DNA from: Halofilum ochraceum
GTDB lineage: Bacteria; Pseudomonadota; Gammaproteobacteria; XJ16; Halofilaceae
Assembly: GCF_001614315.2 (NCBI RefSeq)
Contig: NZ_LVEG02000012.1
Coordinates: forward strand, 1-64,000
DNA length: 64,000 nucleotides
Direction of reading: 5' to 3'
In this document: one piece after another, positions 61,076 to 64,000 of the stretch
How positions within the stretch are numbered: position 1 is the first letter of the stretch
Layout of the letters: the number at the start of each line of letters is the position of its first letter
The notes under the pieces: generated by a model
Told to the model about the DNA's origin: nothing
Databases searched by the model: none
Seen by the model: the letters and a program-made list of their open reading frames with translations, nothing else
Made by a program: the position numbers and the translations under genes

Positions 61076-61834
61076 ATGAGTGACCAGCGCCGCTATCCCT
61101 CGCTGGGCGCGGAGTTCCGGGTACGGCGGCATCGCCCCGTACGCACCGCGATCGTGACGGCGGTCATCATTGTCCTGCTGGGCGTTGGCGGCTGGTCGTT
61201 GTACAGCAAGGGCGTGCGCGACGGCGGCTACCATGAGCGCGCGGCGAGCGCGACCGAGTCGCATCTGCGGATCCAGCTGGATGAACTGCGCGGGCGCGTG
61301 GCGGAGCTGTCGGAAGAAAACACCCTGCTCAAGCGTTCCCATCAGATCGACAACGATGCGATCGGACGGCTGCGCGACGCGCTGGCCGAGCGCGAGGAGC
61401 GGATCGCGGAGCTCGAGGAGGAACTGGCCTTCTATCGGAATCTGGTCTCGCCCTCGGAGATGCAGCCGGGGATCCGCATCCGGCGCCTGAGCCTCGTCGC
61501 CGTCCCGGGCGACACGCGCAGTTACCGCTATGAACTCGTGCTCACCCAGCTCAACAGCGATGACACGTACGTGGCGGGTCGCGTAGACTTCAGCATCGAG
61601 GGTGATCGGCCCGACGGACGGGCCACCCTCAAGCTCGATGAGGTTGCCACGGGCGACGGCGACGCCGATTCGAAGTTCCGCTTCCGCTATTTCCAGACCA
61701 TGCGCGGGCGGATCCGGTTACCGGCGTCTTTCGACCCGATCCGCATACGCCTGCGGGTCGAGCCGTCCGGGGGGCGTGTGGATCCGGTCGAGAAAGACTA
61801 TCCGTGGAATTCACTGCTGTCCGGAGGTCCGTAA
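61076..61834 (+). CDS. DUF6776-like membrane-anchored coiled-coil protein
   Basis: The 252-residue protein has one N-terminal membrane helix (about residues 23-41, TAIVTAVIIVLLGVGGWSLY), a coiled coil of roughly residues 58-118 (LDELRGRVAELSEENTLLKR through ERIAELEEELAFYRNL) and a C-terminal beta-rich domain (IRRLSLVAVPGDTRSYRYEL). It matches my recollection of DUF6776. Its position between argC and the bactofilin gene, three bases from the latter, suggests a shared role at the envelope, as inference. Confidence 0.78.
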   Translation: MSDQRRYPSLGAEFRVRRHRPVRTAIVTAVIIVLLGVGGWSLYSKGVRDGGYHERAASATESHLRIQLDELRGRVAELSEENTLLKRSHQIDNDAIGRLRDALAEREERIAELEEELAFYRNLVSPSEMQPGIRIRRLSLVAVPGDTRSYRYELVLTQLNSDDTYVAGRVDFSIEGDRPDGRATLKLDEVATGDGDADSKFRFRYFQTMRGRIRLPASFDPIRIRLRVEPSGGRVDPVEKDYPWNSLLSGGP

Positions 61835-61837
61835 CTG

Positions 61838-62356
61838 ATGCTGGGGAACAGCTCGAAGAAGTCGAAGGGTAGCGGGAACAAAGTCGATACCCTGATCGGC
61901 CACGAAACCGAGATCGTGGGTGACGTGCATTTTAGCGGCGGTCTGCATATCGACGGCGTCATCAAGGGCAATGTCTACGCGGACGGCGAGTCGGACTCGG
62001 TCGCGATCATCAGTGAGCGCGGGCGCGTCGAAGGCGAGCTCCGGGTGCCGAATCTGCTCATCAACGGTTTTGTAGCCGGGGATGTCTTCGCGGGTGGGCG
62101 CCTTGACCTCGCGAAGAACGCCCGTGTCCGGGGCGACGTCTACTACCACACCATGGAAATGGCGGGCGGGGCCGAAATCAACGGCAAGCTGGTGCGTACG
62201 GACGACGTGCAACAGCGCTATCTAGGGCACGAGGGCAGTGCGGATGAGCCGGGCCGCGAGCCGCCGGGCGAGCCGTCGCTGGACATCGACGCGGACGTGG
62301 TCCCCGGTCCGTCCGCCGAGCCCGATCCGTCGACGGAGCCCGATCGGCAATCTTGA
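61838..62356 (+). CDS. Bactofilin family polymer-forming protein
   Basis: The 172-residue protein contains a bactofilin beta-helix core: TLIGHETEIVGDVHFSGGLH, IDGVIKGNVYADG, GRVEGELRVPNLLINGFVAG and KNARVRGDVYYHTMEMAGG, the repeating G-x-h-x-G pattern of rungs. A proline- and acid-rich tail follows. Bactofilins form nucleotide-free filaments that position envelope enzymes. The gene starts three bases after the DUF6776-like gene, so the two are co-transcribed; erpA follows after 61 bases. Confidence 0.93.
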   Translation: MLGNSSKKSKGSGNKVDTLIGHETEIVGDVHFSGGLHIDGVIKGNVYADGESDSVAIISERGRVEGELRVPNLLINGFVAGDVFAGGRLDLAKNARVRGDVYYHTMEMAGGAEINGKLVRTDDVQQRYLGHEGSADEPGREPPGEPSLDIDADVVPGPSAEPDPSTEPDRQS

Positions 62357-62417
62357 TTGAATCGGTCGGGAATGCTAGCTTGATTCACGTTCCCGGAAAT
62401 ACCGAAAGGCACTGCCC

Positions 62418-62774
62418 ATGGCCGTCGAAGCCGAAAATCCCGTAACCGATCCCTTGATCTTCACCGACAGCGCCGCGCACAAGGTGAAGGGCCTGATCGA
62501 GGAGGAGGGCAATCCCGCGCTTATGCTGCGGGTGTTCGTGGCCGGCGGAGGCTGCAGCGGCTTCCAGTACGGCTTTACCTTCGATGAGGAGGTCCAGGAC
62601 GGCGATACCGAGATCGACCGCGAAGGCGTGAAGCTCCTGATCGACCCGATGAGCTTCCAGTACCTCCAGGGGGCCGAGATCGACTACACGGAGAACCTGG
62701 AAGGCGCCCAGTTCGTCATCCGCAACCCAAACGCGGTCACCACCTGCGGCTGCGGCCAGTCCTTCTCGGCCTGA
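62418..62774 (+). CDS. erpA: Iron-sulfur cluster insertion protein ErpA
   Basis: The 118-residue A-type carrier delivers Fe-S clusters to apoproteins such as IspG, IspH and LipA-type enzymes. Cluster cysteines are Cys46 in [10 protein letters not shown] and Cys110 and Cys112 in [11 protein letters not shown]. Length and ending are typical. A clear intrinsic terminator follows within 25 bases. Linkage to anmK is the same as in pseudomonads. Confidence 0.96.
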   Translation: MAVEAENPVTDPLIFTDSAAHKVKGLIEEEGNPALMLRVFVAGGGCSGFQYGFTFDEEVQDGDTEIDREGVKLLIDPMSFQYLQGAEIDYTENLEGAQFVIRNPNAVTTCGCGQSFSA

Positions 62775-62795
62775 CGCGGGACACGCCACCGCTTA

Positions 62796-62827
62796 CCGAA
62801 AAGCCGGCCTTTGTGCCGGCTTTTTTC
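62796..62827 (+). terminator. Intrinsic terminator after erpA
   Basis: AAAAGCCGGC and GCCGGCTTTT form a stem around CTTTGT and run into a T tract (CTTTTTTCG). It ends the argC-to-erpA run just before the second CACGAATG element. Confidence 0.9.
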
Positions 62828-62850
62828 GTTTCGGGCGTCGGAAAAGGCGG

Positions 62851-63160
62851 GAACCACGAATGAACACGAATGCTGCCGCAGGGCCTATCAGGCCGGCGGG
62901 AGCTTCGCTGTCAGGTCGTACCAGCGGGATGGGGGAGAAGAACCACGGATGAACACAGATAAACACAGATAAAGTCAAAGAAAACGGCCGTTTGGAAGAT
63001 CTAGCGGTCGAGGTACGCAACGGGGCGCCTTTGACTTTCATCTGTGTTTATCCGTGGTTCTTCCCTCGGTTTCAGAACCACCACGCCCTCAGCGAAGCTC
63101 CCCCAGGGTCGATACGCCCTGCGGCAGCATTCGTGTCCATTCGTGTTCATTCGTGGTTCC
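62851..63160. repeat. CACGAATG/CACAGAT inverted-repeat element, copy 2
   Basis: The left end GAACCACGAATGAACACGAA and right end TTCGTGTTCATTCGTGGTTC are the same as in copy 1 at 59109-59420. Pairing continues through GCTGCCGCAGGGCCTATCAG and the AACCACGGATGAACACAGAT block against ATCTGTGTTTATCCGTGGTT. It occupies the rest of the 392-base gap (62775-63166) between the 3' ends of erpA and anmK; its right end is seven bases from the anmK stop. Confidence 0.9.
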
Positions 63161-63166
63161 AGCCTT

Positions 63167-64000
63167 TTAGCCGCCCCGCGGAGCGCGGATGAGGCTGCCG
63201 AGGATGAGTTCGCGGCTGGCGCCGGTGACGCTGGGGCAGTTGCCGGGGCGTTCCTCTATGCGCTGGTGGGCCAGCCAGGCGAAGGCCATGGGTTCGACGT
63301 GGTTCGGGGCGATCCCGTATTCGGACGTGGTCTCGACCGGCGGGCCGTCCAGCCACCGGCGGAGACGGGCCAGCAGGTCGCGGTTGTAGGCGCCGCCGCC
63401 GCAGACCAGGACCCGGTCCACCGTCCCGGCCTGGCGGATGCCCTCGGCCACCGTGCGCGCGGTCAGTTCGGCCAGGGTCGCCTGCACGTCCCGGGGAGGC
63501 GGCTGGGAAGACATTGCCCGGAGGTGCTCGTCGAGCCAGTCGGCATGGAAGAGTTCGCGCCCGGTGCTTTTCGGCGGCGGGCGCTGGAACCACGGGTCCG
63601 CGCTCATGCGCTCCAGCAGATCCGTGTCCACGCGACCGCCGGCGGCCCAGGCGCCGTCGGCGTCGAAGCGCTCGCCCGACTGCCGCCCGATCCACGCGTC
63701 CAACAGGACGTTCGCCGGCCCGGTATCGAACCCGAGGACCGGCTCGCCAGGGCACAGCCGCGTGATATTGGCGATCCCGCCGAGATTGACCACGGCACGG
63801 CGTTCATCCGTGCGGGCAAACACGTGCTCGTGGAATGCCGGCGCGAGGGGGGCGCCTTCGCCGCCCGCGGCGATGTCGGCGCGGCGGAAATCGGCGACCG
63901 TGTCGATCCCCGTCAGCACGGCGATTCGATGCGGATCGCCGAGCTGGATCGTCGTGGGCGCGGGGCCCCGTGGGCGGTGGAGCACCGTCTGCCCATGTGA
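63167..64000 (-). CDS. anmK: Anhydro-N-acetylmuramic acid kinase, N-terminally cut by the window edge
   Basis: The frame is open to the last base of the window; the first visible residues read SHGQT, the conserved HGQT motif inside AnmK, so roughly the first quarter to third of the protein lies outside. Other family parts are DTVADFRRADIAAGGEGAPL, VNLGGIANIT, LGFDTGPANVLLD and VCGGGAYN with the nucleotide-binding glycines. AnmK opens and phosphorylates anhydroMurNAc to MurNAc-6-phosphate in wall recycling. Confidence 0.95.
   Translation of the reverse strand, partial: SHGQTVLHRPRGPAPTTIQLGDPHRIAVLTGIDTVADFRRADIAAGGEGAPLAPAFHEHVFARTDERRAVVNLGGIANITRLCPGEPVLGFDTGPANVLLDAWIGRQSGERFDADGAWAAGGRVDTDLLERMSADPWFQRPPPKSTGRELFHADWLDEHLRAMSSQPPPRDVQATLAELTARTVAEGIRQAGTVDRVLVCGGGAYNRDLLARLRRWLDGPPVETTSEYGIAPNHVEPMAFAWLAHQRIEERPGNCPSVTGASRELILGSLIRAPRGG

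Noticed and set aside
1-64000. tRNA or rRNA genes
   Set aside because: No cloverleaf with the GGTTCGA-type T loop and CCA-proximal stem, and no rRNA core sequence, could be recognised by reading; a tRNAscan-SE and Infernal run would settle this.

Overview
The window is a GC-rich (by eye about two thirds G+C), densely coded stretch of bacterial chromosome with no plasmid, phage, insertion sequence, CRISPR, rRNA or tRNA that I can recognise. Gene content and order are gammaproteobacterial: lptD-surA-pdxA-rsmA-apaG-apaH, mrdA-mrdB-mltB-rlpA-dac-ybeD-lipB-lipA, rppH-ptsP, thyA-folA, a zur-regulated znu locus, erpA-anmK and a metG/solo-rnfB/nth cluster like that of pseudomonads and xanthomonads. 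The two-subunit glycine decarboxylase, a CbbY-like phosphatase and a glycine betaine-type binding protein would fit a Chromatiales/Ectothiorhodospiraceae-like, possibly halophilic organism. That placement is inference, not proof.

Layout. 1-3868: glycine cleavage system (gcvT end, gcvH, gcvPA, gcvPB). 4058-5638: dgkA, a secreted CHI-like protein and a GNAT enzyme. 5914-9897 (minus): hemL operon with DUF4389, CbbY-like HAD and TauE/SafE genes, with thiE upstream. 10034-14766: rubredoxin, class II aldolase, O-methyltransferase, then divergent znuA and zur-znuC-znuB with a Zur-like box between them. 15136-22690: lysophospholipid acyltransferase, a dual GGDEF/EAL receptor, lgt-thyA-folA, apaH and apaG. 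22746-28271 (minus): rsmA, pdxA, surA, lptD. 28441-37748: ppa, the cell-shape and lipoate cluster, msrA. 38072-44896: orphan betaine-type binding protein, dcd, patatin, an aspartoacylase/GCS2 pair, and the murU-amgK peptidoglycan-recycling pair. 45095-49851: YfaZ, mazG, a Lit-like DUF1461 membrane protein, sixA, DUF1841, nth, solo rnfB. 50779-56791: His-rich NicO-like transporter, metG, DUF481, yggS, HAD-IB, rppH. 56833-64000: ptsP, hemJ-like gene, argC, DUF6776-like gene, bactofilin, erpA, partial anmK.

Envelope work dominates. Peptidoglycan synthesis and remodelling (mrdA, mrdB, mltB, rlpA, dac), its recycling (amgK, murU, anmK), outer-membrane assembly (lptD, surA), lipoprotein maturation (lgt, possibly the Lit-like protein) and phospholipid turnover (dgkA, acyltransferase, patatin) are all present. 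Core metabolism is represented by one-carbon, folate and thymidylate genes, lipoate, haem, thiamine and PLP genes, and nucleotide sanitation (mazG, dcd, apaH, rppH).

The most unusual signal is not a gene. Every convergent (3'-to-3') gap longer than 100 bases holds inverted-repeat elements of several families: GTAG-type REP pairs, CCAAGACGCCAAG arms, 310-base CACGAATG/CACAGAT elements and a heptamer array with a duplicated apaH tail. An 820-base nested palindrome, a second arm pair and a 156-base palindrome lie between co-directional genes. None of the divergent promoter gaps contains one.
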